Of a stretch of DNA of 64,000 bases, positions 53,234 through 63,296 are shown piece after piece (the first letter of the stretch is position 1; the number at the start of each line of letters is the position of its first letter). Made by a program: the position numbers and the translations under genes. The stretch lies in the NCBI GenBank assembly GCA_963667535.2, contig CAXXDU010000002.1, positions 1,426,001 to 1,490,000 on the forward strand, in the 5' to 3' direction. Under the pieces are notes generated by a model. It was not told the DNA's origin. It saw only the letters and a program-made list of their open reading frames with translations, and ran no database searches. The DNA comes from UBA5614 sp963667535. Its GTDB lineage: Bacteria > Cloacimonadota > Cloacimonadia > Cloacimonadales > Cloacimonadaceae.

Positions 53234-56200
53234 TTAAGGCCAGTTCTTTTCTGCGACTACTTTATAGAAATAACTCAGACCCGGAACTTCTTCTGAAAAA
53301 GTAGTTGTACTTGAAGTACCTGCCAACGTTGTAAAAGGTCCTGCAGAATTAGTACTACGATAAATCTTGTATTGATTAACCGAAGTTGGATATGTCCAGT
53401 TTAACTGTATCCTGTTGGTTGATGGGATATAGCTAATGGATGGTGACTGCACAGCAGGAAGTGAATTCCATGTAGTTCTGAGAAAACCTGCTGCATTATT
53501 TGATTCGTTGGATTCAGAAATAGTATTGTTGGTATCCAATCTGTAATAAGTTTGCCAGTAGCCTGCTACAGTGCTGCTAGAAGCCGGGAACGTATAAGTT
53601 GTCGAAGCATGAGCACCTAAACCTGCTAAAGAATAAGTCTTGTCTCCGGTTGTCCCTTGTAACGGAATTGACGCGGTATTATAATACAAATCAAGCCGAA
53701 TTGGAGTTGAAATAGCATAATCTGAATCATTGATTATCGTTATACTATAACTGACAGGTTCACAAACATATCTGCTTGAATAGTCAGAGTAGTAAGCCGT
53801 AATCCTCAAATCAGGTAAGCCCATAAGCCAATTTATCCGACCATTGGTGTCGCTTTCATATGTTGTACCTGAGAAGTTACCGGAGTAACCACTAAAATTG
53901 ACAGTGCCCTGATTGAGTGACTTTGTTACATTGTAACTTCCTGACCATATATTGGTAGGGAAGTTTGCTCCGGAGATAGTAAGCGTTTGGTTGTTATTGA
54001 TAGTTATTAATGTACCGGTTGCTGCTCCCAATTGGAAAGTACAGTTGTTTAATGCATGTGTTGTATTGATGAAAGCACCGTTTTTTACATTGATACCGCT
54101 GGTATTCATATATTCAAAAGTGGCGTATTCTGCACTGATAGTACCACCGCTTTCAATATTGAGAGCATAATTGCCTGCCTGATGAGTTAGTCTGGCATTG
54201 TGACCTGATGTTCCAATCAGCTCAAGAGTTCCACCACTATTTACAGTGAGAACCTGGGTATTTCCTAATTCTAATGAACCATCTCCATCAACTGCAATCT
54301 TGCCGGTATTGTTAATAGTAACAGATCCTGTTGTTCTGTAGAAGTAGTTATTCAAATCCAGAATACCGGCATTAATCAGAACATTGCCACTATTTAATCC
54401 CAGAATATTGCTTCCTAAGGATACAGTATTTGCTCTCTCTTCCCGGGCACCGGGTTTATCAACAGTCAAAGAGTATATGCTACTTGAACCATTATTTGTA
54501 AATACCTGGTCTGCCGAACCCTTGAAAGCAATTGTATTTCGATTAGAAGCATACCAGGTACCGTTAATTCCAATTACCAAATTTCCTCTGAATTCGTGGG
54601 TCAGGTTAGTTATCATATCAACCCAGACACCACTTGTTATAGAACAGTTACCCAAGACACGTACTGGCTTATTAAAATGAACTTCAGCTCCAACTACTTT
54701 GTTAATTACCAGATTAAAAACTTCCAGATTGGCTGAAGCATGCGTAACAGTTTGAACCAAACTACCACTAAAAGTCAAAGTGGAAGTACCGGGATAATAT
54801 CCTGTCGCATCAGTATAAGCAGCATTGGCATCAGTCCAGTTTCTACCTACGGAGATATTTACTAAAGAACTGTTTTGGCAATTGATACCAGCACCTGATG
54901 CAATACTAATATCATTCGTTACATTCAAGGCAGAACCGGTTAGCATATTAACAGTACCGTCTGTAACTGTCAGGTCATGAGCAACATCAGCTATAACGCC
55001 GTTTGGTATTTCGAAGTTGTTCCAGCTTGCAGATGTATTATTGACTATTAGATTATAAAATGTGTCACTGTTAGAAATACCTGTATTATCATTAGAGCCG
55101 GTAAATGTTACTGTTCCGGTTCCCTCCGTAAACCCTGCTGTTCCCATCAGGTTTTGCCAATAACCATAAACTGTAATATTGTTGTTCTGAGAATTCAGGG
55201 TGCCGGCAGTAATTTGCACGTTATGTCTTACATCAATTGCTGAACCTAAAATTATCGTGTTTGAACGCGTGATTTCTCTGATTGAACCGTCTTTGTTTGT
55301 TTCGTAGTCACTTGAGATAACTTCATTTCTGCCGGATGCTTTGCTTACATACAAATCATAGAAATAACTTCCAGCAGCCATTGTTATTGCGCCATCAGTT
55401 GCTCCGGTCAGCTCTATTCGTCCACCAGAAGGAGTGAAATTAGTTCTGTTGTTACTAAAACCACCAGCGGAACGAATGATCCCGGAAGTAATATTACAAT
55501 TGAAAGTATATGCATTATTGGAGATTATGACTCCTTTGCTCTTGAAGTTTAATTCGCCACCTGTCATCGTGAGAGCGGCATTGCCACCGTATGTGATGTA
55601 ACAATCCAAACTACCGCCGTAAATATCAATTCTACCATTATTGGCAATTGTAACCTGTCCATTGATGTCAGTCCATTGATCTGTGCCTTGATGTAGCTCA
55701 ATTGCTCCATTGTCAGCAAGGTACTGACCAAATATACCATTATTGACAATATCTGTTATGATAACATTTGCAAGGCTCAGAGCTTTAAATATTCCTCCAC
55801 CGTTGTATGATGCGATGGTCGATGTATAATTGCCTGTGAATCTTACTTCAGCAGCAGCAACTGTATTGTTCATCGTTCCAATCGTAGCAGCAATTGCGTA
55901 GAAACTTACCCCGTTGTTTACATTCAGTATATTCGCGACGGTTGTTGTATTTCTGAATTCCAATAGAGTACCTGTGTGAGATTCAATAACATTGTAGAAA
56001 TTGGTTTGTCCCAGAACCAGTTGTGTACTCCCTACTTTGTTAAACGTTACAGTTCCTGTTCCGGGAGTAAAAGCACCGGGTCCGATGTTGTTTGTCCAGG
56101 TGCCTCCGATTGTCATGTTACGATTATTGGTGATTATTCCACCAGACTGGATACCCATATCACCTTTAACAATCAGGTCATTTTGAAGATAAGCTCTGTA

Positions 56201-59200
56201 TGAGCTGCCTTTATTAACAATCAGGCTGCATATATAGTTGCCATTTGATACGTCGACAGTGGGATTACTATTACCAATTAATTCTACTTCACCACTCTCC
56301 TGATGGAATGCATTAAGCTCATTAGCCGTAAAACCTGCTCCTACTCTGATCAGACAGTTATTAAAGATGCGGTCTGCATGAGCTCTCATCACGACTGTAT
56401 TATTTGTGATTTCAAGCTGACCACCTTCCAGATGAATAGCACCTTTGAGTTCAACAGTAGAGCGATTATCGTCTCTTGCCCAAGCTATATCATTGATAAA
56501 AACACCCCAGTTGATTAGTAACGAAGCAGTATCATAAGAAGTATAGATACCTTTTACAATTGCAGTACCGGGACCGACATTAAGCACACCACTTAAATCA
56601 AGAGCAGATTTCATCAGAATATAGCCACCATCTCCAACTGTAATGCCACCGGTTGCGACTATAGATGTGTTACCGTCAACACGGCAAGGGCGACTGAACA
56701 GGTCGAGAGTATTTTCTGCTGCAACTGCTAAAATACCTTTGACTACCAGGCTGTCTGAACTATCAGAGGTTATACTATAAATGCATCCCTCACCGCCACC
56801 GCCGCCACTTATAGACAGATTTCCAAACCAGGAGTTAGGACTGGACGTTTTAATTACATTATCATAATCTGAACTCATATATGTGGTGCATCCGTTAAGT
56901 TGAGCAGCAGATCCGGAAGTAAAATACATACCACCCAAACAGACAATGCTGCCCGTTGTTACATTAGTCGTAGAGCCGGAGCTCCAATAGAAATCATTTC
57001 CACAATATAAAATACTACCAGCAATTGTCATTGTGATGTTACCCCAAATGCCAAATGAATTATAAGCCTCAATTGTTCTACCGCTGACCTCAAAAATGCC
57101 GGCTGTTACAAAAAATGACCCATGCATCATCAGATTTGTACCAGCGTATATCGCATTAAATCTATAATCAATGGGTTCCTGTCTGCCCTTAGAGGAATCT
57201 ATATCATGTTCAACAGGGTTTCTGGAAAGGTCATTTGGTCTGGCTCCGGTTTTATTTATACTTAAATTGTAAAAATAACTGCCTGTTCCCAGCGATACCT
57301 GATAATAACCGGGACCACAGAGATCAACATATCCACCATTGAAACAAACATTTGCTCTTTCACCGAGACAACCTCCATTTCCTCTTAGAACTCCTCCTGT
57401 TACATTAACTGTCAGAGTATATCCGGTATTATGAAAATCAAAACTCTTGTCTTTAAAGTCGATTGTCCCGCTGGTCATGGTAATACCTGCATTGGCAGAC
57501 CAGGCAATATCACTTGGTATAGAGCCGCCATAAATGTTTATTGTGCCACCATAATTATATAAAAATCCATTCAAGTCTATGTATTGATCTGAGCCCTGAT
57601 GCAAGTTTATTACTCCACCGGGATTCGTATAGAAATTGCCATAAACTCCATTTTGAGTCAGGTCATTTGCAGTGAATGTTCCATTTAAAATGTCAACAGC
57701 CCCGGCTGTCCATGTATAATATACGCATGTTACATTTGCAAAGGCATAATTAACTCTGAAAGCTGCTGTTTTATTAATTAGCAGTGTATAAAAGTTCTCG
57801 TTGTTATCACAGTATTGATGTGAAGCTCCATTAAACTCCACAGTGCCGGTTCCTTCGATAAAAGCATCTGGCCCGGCATTGTTTATCCAGTTACCGGCAA
57901 CCTGCATAACTGCAGGAGCTGTAAAAGTTCCGCCAAGCAATGAAAAAGCACCATTGATATCAAGATTATTAGGGCAACTAACTGAATTGGTTCTGGTCAG
58001 AATTTCTCGGTGCCTGTCTTTGCTTATTACATTAATCGATTTTGGTTCTTCATTATCCCTGCTGGATTTATTTATTGTAAGGTTGTAAAAGTTGCTACCG
58101 GCAATAGTGACAATAGAACAATCAACTGAACCATATAGCTCAATCGTGCCACCAGAGGGTGTGAAATCAGAGCGTTGATTCTCAAATCCAAATCTGGTGC
58201 GTATTGTGCCACCTGTTATGTTTTCAGCCAATGCCCATTCTGTCCTGACTCTTATTGCTACTCCGCTAAAGTCAAGAGTTCCGCCATCCATTGTAATGCT
58301 TGAAGGAGTTGTAAAAGGAAAATCACAAGGACCGACTCCACCGTTTATTGTAAAAGCTCCCCCGTGAATAGTTATATTGCCTTGCAAATCGACGTAAGCA
58401 CCTGCAGCAGTATCCTGAGTGTAATTTATGTTACCTGAATTCAGAGTAATATTCCCAAAGATGCCGGCATCTACCATATCGCTTACATTAAATGTTCCGC
58501 CATCAACGCGGTATCCACCTGCAACCCAATCAAACCTGGCACATCCTGTTGTGGTAGCACTGGGAATAACTAATTCTCCAGAGGGTTTATTGAGAATTAG
58601 AGTATAAAAAGTCTCTCCGCTGCAGGATTGCTGCCCGGTACCGGAAAAGATAACCTGCCCCGTTCCTTCAATAAAGCCCACTGTGCCTGCGAGATCAATC
58701 CAGTTGCCACCGAGGTCAATTGTGAAGGTATTGCTGGATAAACTACCGGATTGTATATTCAAGTCACCCTTGACAGCAATGCTTGTATTCATTGTCATCT
58801 GAGCTCCACTGGTCTTGGCTATTCTCAAATTGTTAAAGTAGCATCCATCCGCACTATTATTAGTAATAGTCTGTGAATAGTTTCCCTCAAAACTTATTGT
58901 GCCATAATCGGCTGTGAATATTCCACCTGAGGCATTGCTGAAGTTGCCTTTTATGTGAAGAATACCTGTCAGATAATTATGAAAGGTCTTGCCATTATAA
59001 TTATATAAATCACCGTTAATTACAAGATCATTTGTTGATCCATAACTGATGCCCAATGAACCCGGAGCAGTTTTGTATGACCTTAGATTACAAATGATAG
59101 CAGTGGCATATACTCTTATCCAGGAATCCCCAACTCCGTTAAATTCTATAGTTCCTGTAGCCATCGATACAGAGGAACCCGCTTTAAATTCCATATTGCC

Positions 59201-61075
59201 TCTGAGATATATAAGCCCGTTGGCACTAATCGCTGTGCTTGAGCCGGATTCCCAGTAGATGCTGCCATCAACGCTCAAATATCCTGATTCACTATACATG
59301 GTTAAATTACCATAGACGGATAAATCACCATACACGCTTAGATATGAAGATCCTATTAAACAGTTTGCTCCTGCTTTGATAATCAGACTCTTGCAACTGG
59401 CTGGCGAGGATATAATCGGCCAGCGGGTAATACCTGTACTCGGTATCTCAACATATTGGTACATAGTAGGAACAGTATTCTGGCTCCAATTTGCAGGAGT
59501 ATTCCAATTTGTACTACTGCTGCCGTCCCAGATATTCGGCGCTGCATCCCTTACTGTGAAAGTGATTGTTGTGCCTCCAGATGGTCCGACATCAGTGATA
59601 ACAAGATTACCATCCATCTGTGTAGCCGGATATACATACATCCAGGGTTTAGGGTCTGTATAATTGTTTATTCCTGTTCGTCCCACTGTCGATGACATAT
59701 TGGCATCGGGCCAAACACCGTCTGAGGTTATATCTCCACCGGGACGATAGACATAGATTTCATCCGGTGGTCCTGCAGCATTGCCGCCAATATCATTGCC
59801 ATTATAGGTGTCAATCACACGATAGGCTATCAATCCTGTTGCCGGTACTCCCACCTCATATCTACCGGATTGCCTGCGGTATTCCAGCATATAAAACTGA
59901 CCCACTATATTGGAAGGTATTTTATAGCAGGAATATGGACTTTGGTCAATAGCGGTCAATGTGTATTGGGTAGGTGTGGAAGTGGGTGTTATAGTTGGTA
60001 TGGTTGTAAACCAGGTTCCGTATTTCCATTTCTCATAAGCAAGCTCATGCTGAGTATTATCAGAAGCCATCAGACTCCAGCTACCCACAGGAGAAATAAA
60101 ATTATTATTGTAATGGTACAAATCAGGGAAACCAATCATATGTCCCATTTCATGACATATAACACTGGAACCCAGACCACCTTCAAAATCAGTTACATAA
60201 TGCCAGATAGGAACTCCATTGATGGTGCCATTTGAACCTGTCCACCAAAGATGCTGGGGCCATAAAATATCGCTCCAGCCATCAGTGCCACCTCTGATAA
60301 CAAAGGTCAAAGCATCATTAATATTGTCTCCGTCAGTATCAAGGTTTATATTATTTGGAACCAAGGGATCAGTCAACGTACAAAGCTCTCCAAACATTCC
60401 CCAGTTTCTGCTGTTCTTTTCAGCATTGCCGGAGTATCCACCCGGATTTGTTGTAGCATTATAGGGACTATAATAATTCCGGTTGTGTGATAACTGGATT
60501 GAGGCTATATAGCCTGTGCTGTTGCCGTACAAATAAGAATTCACAGCCAACTGCCCCTGAGAAACCTCGTCATAATAATCAGCCAATGATTTCTGGCCCG
60601 TAGAATTAAATAAATCATCATATGTGTAATAACCCGGAGTTGTAGGAAATTCAGTCTGGTCATGGAACCTGACAAAAACAACAATATTATTTACGACTCC
60701 TAGAGGAGATACTCGCTGTCCGCTGTTGGAATGCTGAAGCTGGTTTTGAAACCTCGTTTCAGCTTCTGCGTCATGCTTCAGCAAATTTGGTTGAATTCCT
60801 AGAGTGGATGGATCTGTCTGCCCCACAATAAAATTTGAAGCCTTGATTGTGTTACCATCTTGAAAGGCATATACTGCATAACCTGTTTCGGGATGCAACA
60901 GGATGGTATATCCATTGGCATCATGTACCCGGTGATTGTATTCGTCACCACTCACAAAGAGAGACAGCTTTGTCCCATCGGGTTGTATTTGTTCCATTGG
61001 TTTATTTTCTGCAAGATTTGCTCTAAGCATCATGGGGAATAGGCAAAGTATCAGAAAGTACATATATTTGTTCAT
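53234..61075 (-). CDS. Giant secreted M6-type metalloprotease with long beta-repeat region
   Basis: 2613 residues from the ATG at 61075 (AAGGAG site; the 13-codon upstream extension lacks one). Signal peptide, then a propeptide-like segment and an immune-inhibitor-A/M6-type protease domain with zinc motif HEMGHMIGFPDLY near residue 307. From about 540 to 2400 comes a beta-repeat region with recurring G-T-G-T-V-x-F-N-G and F-Y-x-L-x-I-N-K motifs, likely a beta-helix. A CARDB domain (about 2410-2530) and a fibronectin domain close the protein, which stops at AEKNWP without a type IX tail. Export route unclear; probably a secreted or surface-bound protease. Confidence 0.85.
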   Translation of the reverse strand: MNKYMYFLILCLFPMMLRANLAENKPMEQIQPDGTKLSLFVSGDEYNHRVHDANGYTILLHPETGYAVYAFQDGNTIKASNFIVGQTDPSTLGIQPNLLKHDAEAETRFQNQLQHSNSGQRVSPLGVVNNIVVFVRFHDQTEFPTTPGYYTYDDLFNSTGQKSLADYYDEVSQGQLAVNSYLYGNSTGYIASIQLSHNRNYYSPYNATTNPGGYSGNAEKNSRNWGMFGELCTLTDPLVPNNINLDTDGDNINDALTFVIRGGTDGWSDILWPQHLWWTGSNGTINGVPIWHYVTDFEGGLGSSVICHEMGHMIGFPDLYHYNNNFISPVGSWSLMASDNTQHELAYEKWKYGTWFTTIPTITPTSTPTQYTLTAIDQSPYSCYKIPSNIVGQFYMLEYRRQSGRYEVGVPATGLIAYRVIDTYNGNDIGGNAAGPPDEIYVYRPGGDITSDGVWPDANMSSTVGRTGINNYTDPKPWMYVYPATQMDGNLVITDVGPSGGTTITFTVRDAAPNIWDGSSSTNWNTPANWSQNTVPTMYQYVEIPSTGITRWPIISSPASCKSLIIKAGANCLIGSSYLSVYGDLSVYGNLTMYSESGYLSVDGSIYWESGSSTAISANGLIYLRGNMEFKAGSSVSMATGTIEFNGVGDSWIRVYATAIICNLRSYKTAPGSLGISYGSTNDLVINGDLYNYNGKTFHNYLTGILHIKGNFSNASGGIFTADYGTISFEGNYSQTITNNSADGCYFNNLRIAKTSGAQMTMNTSIAVKGDLNIQSGSLSSNTFTIDLGGNWIDLAGTVGFIEGTGQVIFSGTGQQSCSGETFYTLILNKPSGELVIPSATTTGCARFDWVAGGYRVDGGTFNVSDMVDAGIFGNITLNSGNINYTQDTAAGAYVDLQGNITIHGGAFTINGGVGPCDFPFTTPSSITMDGGTLDFSGVAIRVRTEWALAENITGGTIRTRFGFENQRSDFTPSGGTIELYGSVDCSIVTIAGSNFYNLTINKSSRDNEEPKSINVISKDRHREILTRTNSVSCPNNLDINGAFSLLGGTFTAPAVMQVAGNWINNAGPDAFIEGTGTVEFNGASHQYCDNNENFYTLLINKTAAFRVNYAFANVTCVYYTWTAGAVDILNGTFTANDLTQNGVYGNFYTNPGGVINLHQGSDQYIDLNGFLYNYGGTINIYGGSIPSDIAWSANAGITMTSGTIDFKDKSFDFHNTGYTLTVNVTGGVLRGNGGCLGERANVCFNGGYVDLCGPGYYQVSLGTGSYFYNLSINKTGARPNDLSRNPVEHDIDSSKGRQEPIDYRFNAIYAGTNLMMHGSFFVTAGIFEVSGRTIEAYNSFGIWGNITMTIAGSILYCGNDFYWSSGSTTNVTTGSIVCLGGMYFTSGSAAQLNGCTTYMSSDYDNVIKTSSPNSWFGNLSISGGGGGEGCIYSITSDSSDSLVVKGILAVAAENTLDLFSRPCRVDGNTSIVATGGITVGDGGYILMKSALDLSGVLNVGPGTAIVKGIYTSYDTASLLINWGVFINDIAWARDDNRSTVELKGAIHLEGGQLEITNNTVVMRAHADRIFNNCLIRVGAGFTANELNAFHQESGEVELIGNSNPTVDVSNGNYICSLIVNKGSSYRAYLQNDLIVKGDMGIQSGGIITNNRNMTIGGTWTNNIGPGAFTPGTGTVTFNKVGSTQLVLGQTNFYNVIESHTGTLLEFRNTTTVANILNVNNGVSFYAIAATIGTMNNTVAAAEVRFTGNYTSTIASYNGGGIFKALSLANVIITDIVNNGIFGQYLADNGAIELHQGTDQWTDINGQVTIANNGRIDIYGGSLDCYITYGGNAALTMTGGELNFKSKGVIISNNAYTFNCNITSGIIRSAGGFSNNRTNFTPSGGRIELTGATDGAITMAAGSYFYDLYVSKASGRNEVISSDYETNKDGSIREITRSNTIILGSAIDVRHNVQITAGTLNSQNNNITVYGYWQNLMGTAGFTEGTGTVTFTGSNDNTGISNSDTFYNLIVNNTSASWNNFEIPNGVIADVAHDLTVTDGTVNMLTGSALNVTNDISIASGAGINCQNSSLVNISVGRNWTDANAAYTDATGYYPGTSTLTFSGSLVQTVTHASANLEVFNLVINKVVGAEVHFNKPVRVLGNCSITSGVWVDMITNLTHEFRGNLVIGINGTWYASNRNTIAFKGSADQVFTNNGSSSIYSLTVDKPGAREERANTVSLGSNILGLNSGNVLINAGILDLNNYFYRTTGSVTINNTGKIAVDGDGSLELGNTQVLTVNSGGTLELIGTSGHNARLTHQAGNYALNIESGGTISAEYATFEYMNTSGINVKNGAFINTTHALNNCTFQLGAATGTLITINNNQTLTISGANFPTNIWSGSYNVTKSLNQGTVNFSGYSGNFSGTTYESDTNGRINWLMGLPDLRITAYYSDYSSRYVCEPVSYSITIINDSDYAISTPIRLDLYYNTASIPLQGTTGDKTYSLAGLGAHASTTYTFPASSSTVAGYWQTYYRLDTNNTISESNESNNAAGFLRTTWNSLPAVQSPSISYIPSTNRIQLNWTYPTSVNQYKIYRSTNSAGPFTTLAGTSSTTTFSEEVPGLSYFYKVVAEKNWP

Positions 61076-61103
61076 AGCGGTCTCCTTAATGTTTTGTGAT
61101 GTG

Positions 61104-61625
61104 TCAAAACCCACCCGAGATGGATGTGCCGTCCAAAATCAACGTATTCATCAATCTGAAACCACGCACATTACCGGCAATTAGATAGTTAAAGTTGGGC
61201 AGTTCACCGGTTACATCGACATTCCCGCTCAGGTTCAGTTTTAAAAAATAACTATCAAAGGGCAGGAGCAAATTCAGGGTTAACTCTCCGGATAAGTTAC
61301 TATTGGGCATTATAATTTCTGCGACATCCTCACCAGGATTTTCGCCACTGGCATAAACGCCAAACCAATCGACCTCAGTGCCCGGAGGACTGAATTCACC
61401 GTTTGTCATCCAGCCAAAGGTATAACACTGATAATGTGGTGTTTCATCACCTTCATAATAAAACAACACAGAGTCTTTGTGGCTATTGTTTATCCAGTTA
61501 TCGCCATCCATGGCATTATAAAAATCAATCAAACCCTGTCTTTGAGTGAGTGAGATTTGTGCATTTAATATACTAACGAAAGTTAAAAGCAGGAATACAA
61601 CTATCAATATCAAGTTTTTGTGCAT
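61104..61625 (-). CDS. Small exported leucine-rich-repeat-like protein
   Basis: 173 residues: signal peptide (NLILIVVFLLLTFVSILNA), then a plant-type LRR N-cap region (ALIDFYNAMDGDNW-like: QGLIDFYNAMDGDNWINNS) and about three repeats (LSGELTLNLLLPFDSYFLKLNLSGN, in pieces). It ends soon after, without a capping or sorting domain, so it could be the remnant of a longer LRR surface protein. AGGAG site before the ATG. Same direction as the giant protease gene, 28 bases upstream of it. Confidence 0.72.
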   Translation of the reverse strand: MHKNLILIVVFLLLTFVSILNAQISLTQRQGLIDFYNAMDGDNWINNSHKDSVLFYYEGDETPHYQCYTFGWMTNGEFSPPGTEVDWFGVYASGENPGEDVAEIIMPNSNLSGELTLNLLLPFDSYFLKLNLSGNVDVTGELPNFNYLIAGNVRGFRLMNTLILDGTSISGGF

Positions 61626-61659
61626 TTGTTCAATTCTCCTAAGTCCTGTTGGTTTTTGC

Positions 61660-61689
61660 CTATAAGTTAGAATCGCATCTTTGTGTCAA
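61660..61689 (-). promoter_or_regulatory. Possible promoter before the LRR-like gene
   Basis: Minus-strand GCTTGACA (TTGACA at 61689-61684) with CTTATA/TTATAG 17-18 bases downstream, about 35 bases before the start. The -10 match is weak. Confidence 0.4.
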
Positions 61690-61946
61690 GCATAACGGGC
61701 TTATGGCGCTTTTTCAAACCCATAATTACCCTTTAGACCGGTTGTCAGTTTTGCCTGCCTGGGCTGCATATCCAACCAAATTTCTTTGAACAGCTTTGGA
61801 ATGCTATTCTACTACTATACTACTTTCCTTATTTATTGTATCTAAGCGTGTATCATACGTATTTAAGACACGCTTGATACAGGTGTGATAACCGTGATAC
61901 ATGTACTGCGATACAATATACTCTAAAGAAAGATGGGTATAATAAG

Positions 61947-61990
61947 CATGATTTATACATGATTTATACATGATTTATACATGATTTATA
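61947..61990. repeat. Four tandem copies of CATGATTTATA
   Basis: Perfect 11-bp repeat, four copies, in the gene-free region upstream of 62538. Confidence 0.97.
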
Positions 61991-62042
61991 ACGTCTCACA
62001 TAACAGATATTTAAGTAACTTTGCACAGACCCTCAATAATAG

Positions 62043-62087
62043 CAAGCGTAGGTCAAGCGTAATATCCTTACGCTTGACCTACGCTTG
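62043..62087. repeat. Perfect 20-bp hairpin with 5-base loop
   Basis: Arms 62043-62062 and 62068-62087 are exact reverse complements; each arm contains CAAGCGTA or its complement in two places. No U-tract follows on either strand. Confidence 0.95.
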
Positions 62088-62537
62088 ATAGGCGGGGAAT
62101 TGGCGTGTTCCAAAGTGGATGTTGATTGAAATGTGACAAATCAAACTGCAAATTGTGACACGTACGCTGCAAACTTTGGCATCCTGTGGCAACTGTGTGC
62201 AAATGAAAACCAGACACAGCAAGATGATTCTGTCTCTAACTATGCAAATCGTGACAAGATATATGCAGTTACTGCCACGATAATTACGCTTGGTCAAATT
62301 GCAGATGTAGAGACATAAATAAAGCAATTATCAATAATTGGTGGGTGGACAGATTTTGTGCTATTTATGTCTATCATCCTATTGTATATGTCAGTTAGGC
62401 AATATGTCCATCTGGCACTTCCTGCAGCTCGAGGTATCAGTTGTAAACCCACTCGATTTGAAATTGAGCCTGACAAAACACTTGACACAATTCTGAATTA
62501 TTTGACTGTATATTAAGAAGATTATAAGGAAGGATTT

Positions 62538-63296
62538 ATGAAAGCAACTGTGTTGACCATTATGTTTATCATCTTTACTACCTGCCTTTCTGCTTTGACG
62601 GGCTTCGGTGTTTCGGCTCCCTTGCTAAATGATACCGTGAATCCTGCTGTTACCTTGCTAACACCTTTATCCGTGGATACCTGGTATGTGGGGCAAATGA
62701 AGGACATCACCTGGACTGCATCCGATAGCAATCTCCTGACTGATGGCATAAATCTGTATTATAGTCTGGATGGAGGTCTTTCCTTTTATCCCCTGACGGG
62801 TAACCTGGCAAATACCGGAAGCTTCACCTTGCAGATACCTGCCATAGAATGTGATATTACCCAGGTCAGAGTGAAAGCGACAGACAGCTTTGGTAACTTT
62901 ACCCAGGAAGCTCATCCCCTGGTTTTATCCTATACACCTCCCAGGCAGGTTCAAAATGTGGAAGTGGCTGCTTTGGGTACGGATGTAATCATCAGTTGGC
63001 AGGCTGTAACTCAGAGTGTATTAAATGAAGCTTTTACACCCGACGGTTATATGCTCTTTTACTGTGAAACAGCCTCGGCAAACAGGCAGGATTTTACTTT
63101 ACTGGCTACGACAAACCAGACTTTTTATAGCGATCCAGATGCAACCTGGACGTATGGGCAGCGGTTTTACTACGTGGTAGCCTATAAAAATTATACAGTT
63201 AGGGCGGGGATAAATCTGGAGCAAGACGAGGCACCGGCAGGATTGCCTGATATCCGGAGCAAGAAAGCTGATAAAAAAGCGGGAGGTGGCAAATGA
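62538..63296 (+). CDS. Exported fibronectin-type protein
   Basis: 252 residues with a signal peptide (VLTIMFIIFTTCLSAL). An Ig-like domain (about 36-135) with DTWYVGQMKDITWTASDSN and YYSLDGGLSF is followed by a fibronectin type III domain (about 140-225; RQVQNVEVAALGTDVIISWQ, FYYVVAYKN). The C-terminus is basic and Gly-rich (KKADKKAGGGK). GGAAGG site before the ATG. The stop overlaps the next gene (ATGA), so the pair is co-translated. Confidence 0.82.
   Translation: MKATVLTIMFIIFTTCLSALTGFGVSAPLLNDTVNPAVTLLTPLSVDTWYVGQMKDITWTASDSNLLTDGINLYYSLDGGLSFYPLTGNLANTGSFTLQIPAIECDITQVRVKATDSFGNFTQEAHPLVLSYTPPRQVQNVEVAALGTDVIISWQAVTQSVLNEAFTPDGYMLFYCETASANRQDFTLLATTNQTFYSDPDATWTYGQRFYYVVAYKNYTVRAGINLEQDEAPAGLPDIRSKKADKKAGGGK

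Larger units (their letters stand above)
61690..62537. other. Gene-free region with hairpins and short tandem repeats
   Basis: About 0.85 kb without a credible gene. It contains an 8-bp inverted repeat (61844-61875), four 11-bp tandem copies (61947-61990), a perfect 20-bp hairpin (62043-62087), and repeated AAGCGT/ACGCTT and GATAC motifs. TTGACA at 62482 may be part of the promoter of the gene at 62538, but spacing to TATATT is long (21 bases). Confidence 0.75.

Noticed and set aside
62079..62327. Short open frames on both strands in the gene-free region
   Set aside because: Atypical composition, no ribosome-binding site, partly overlapping the hairpin.
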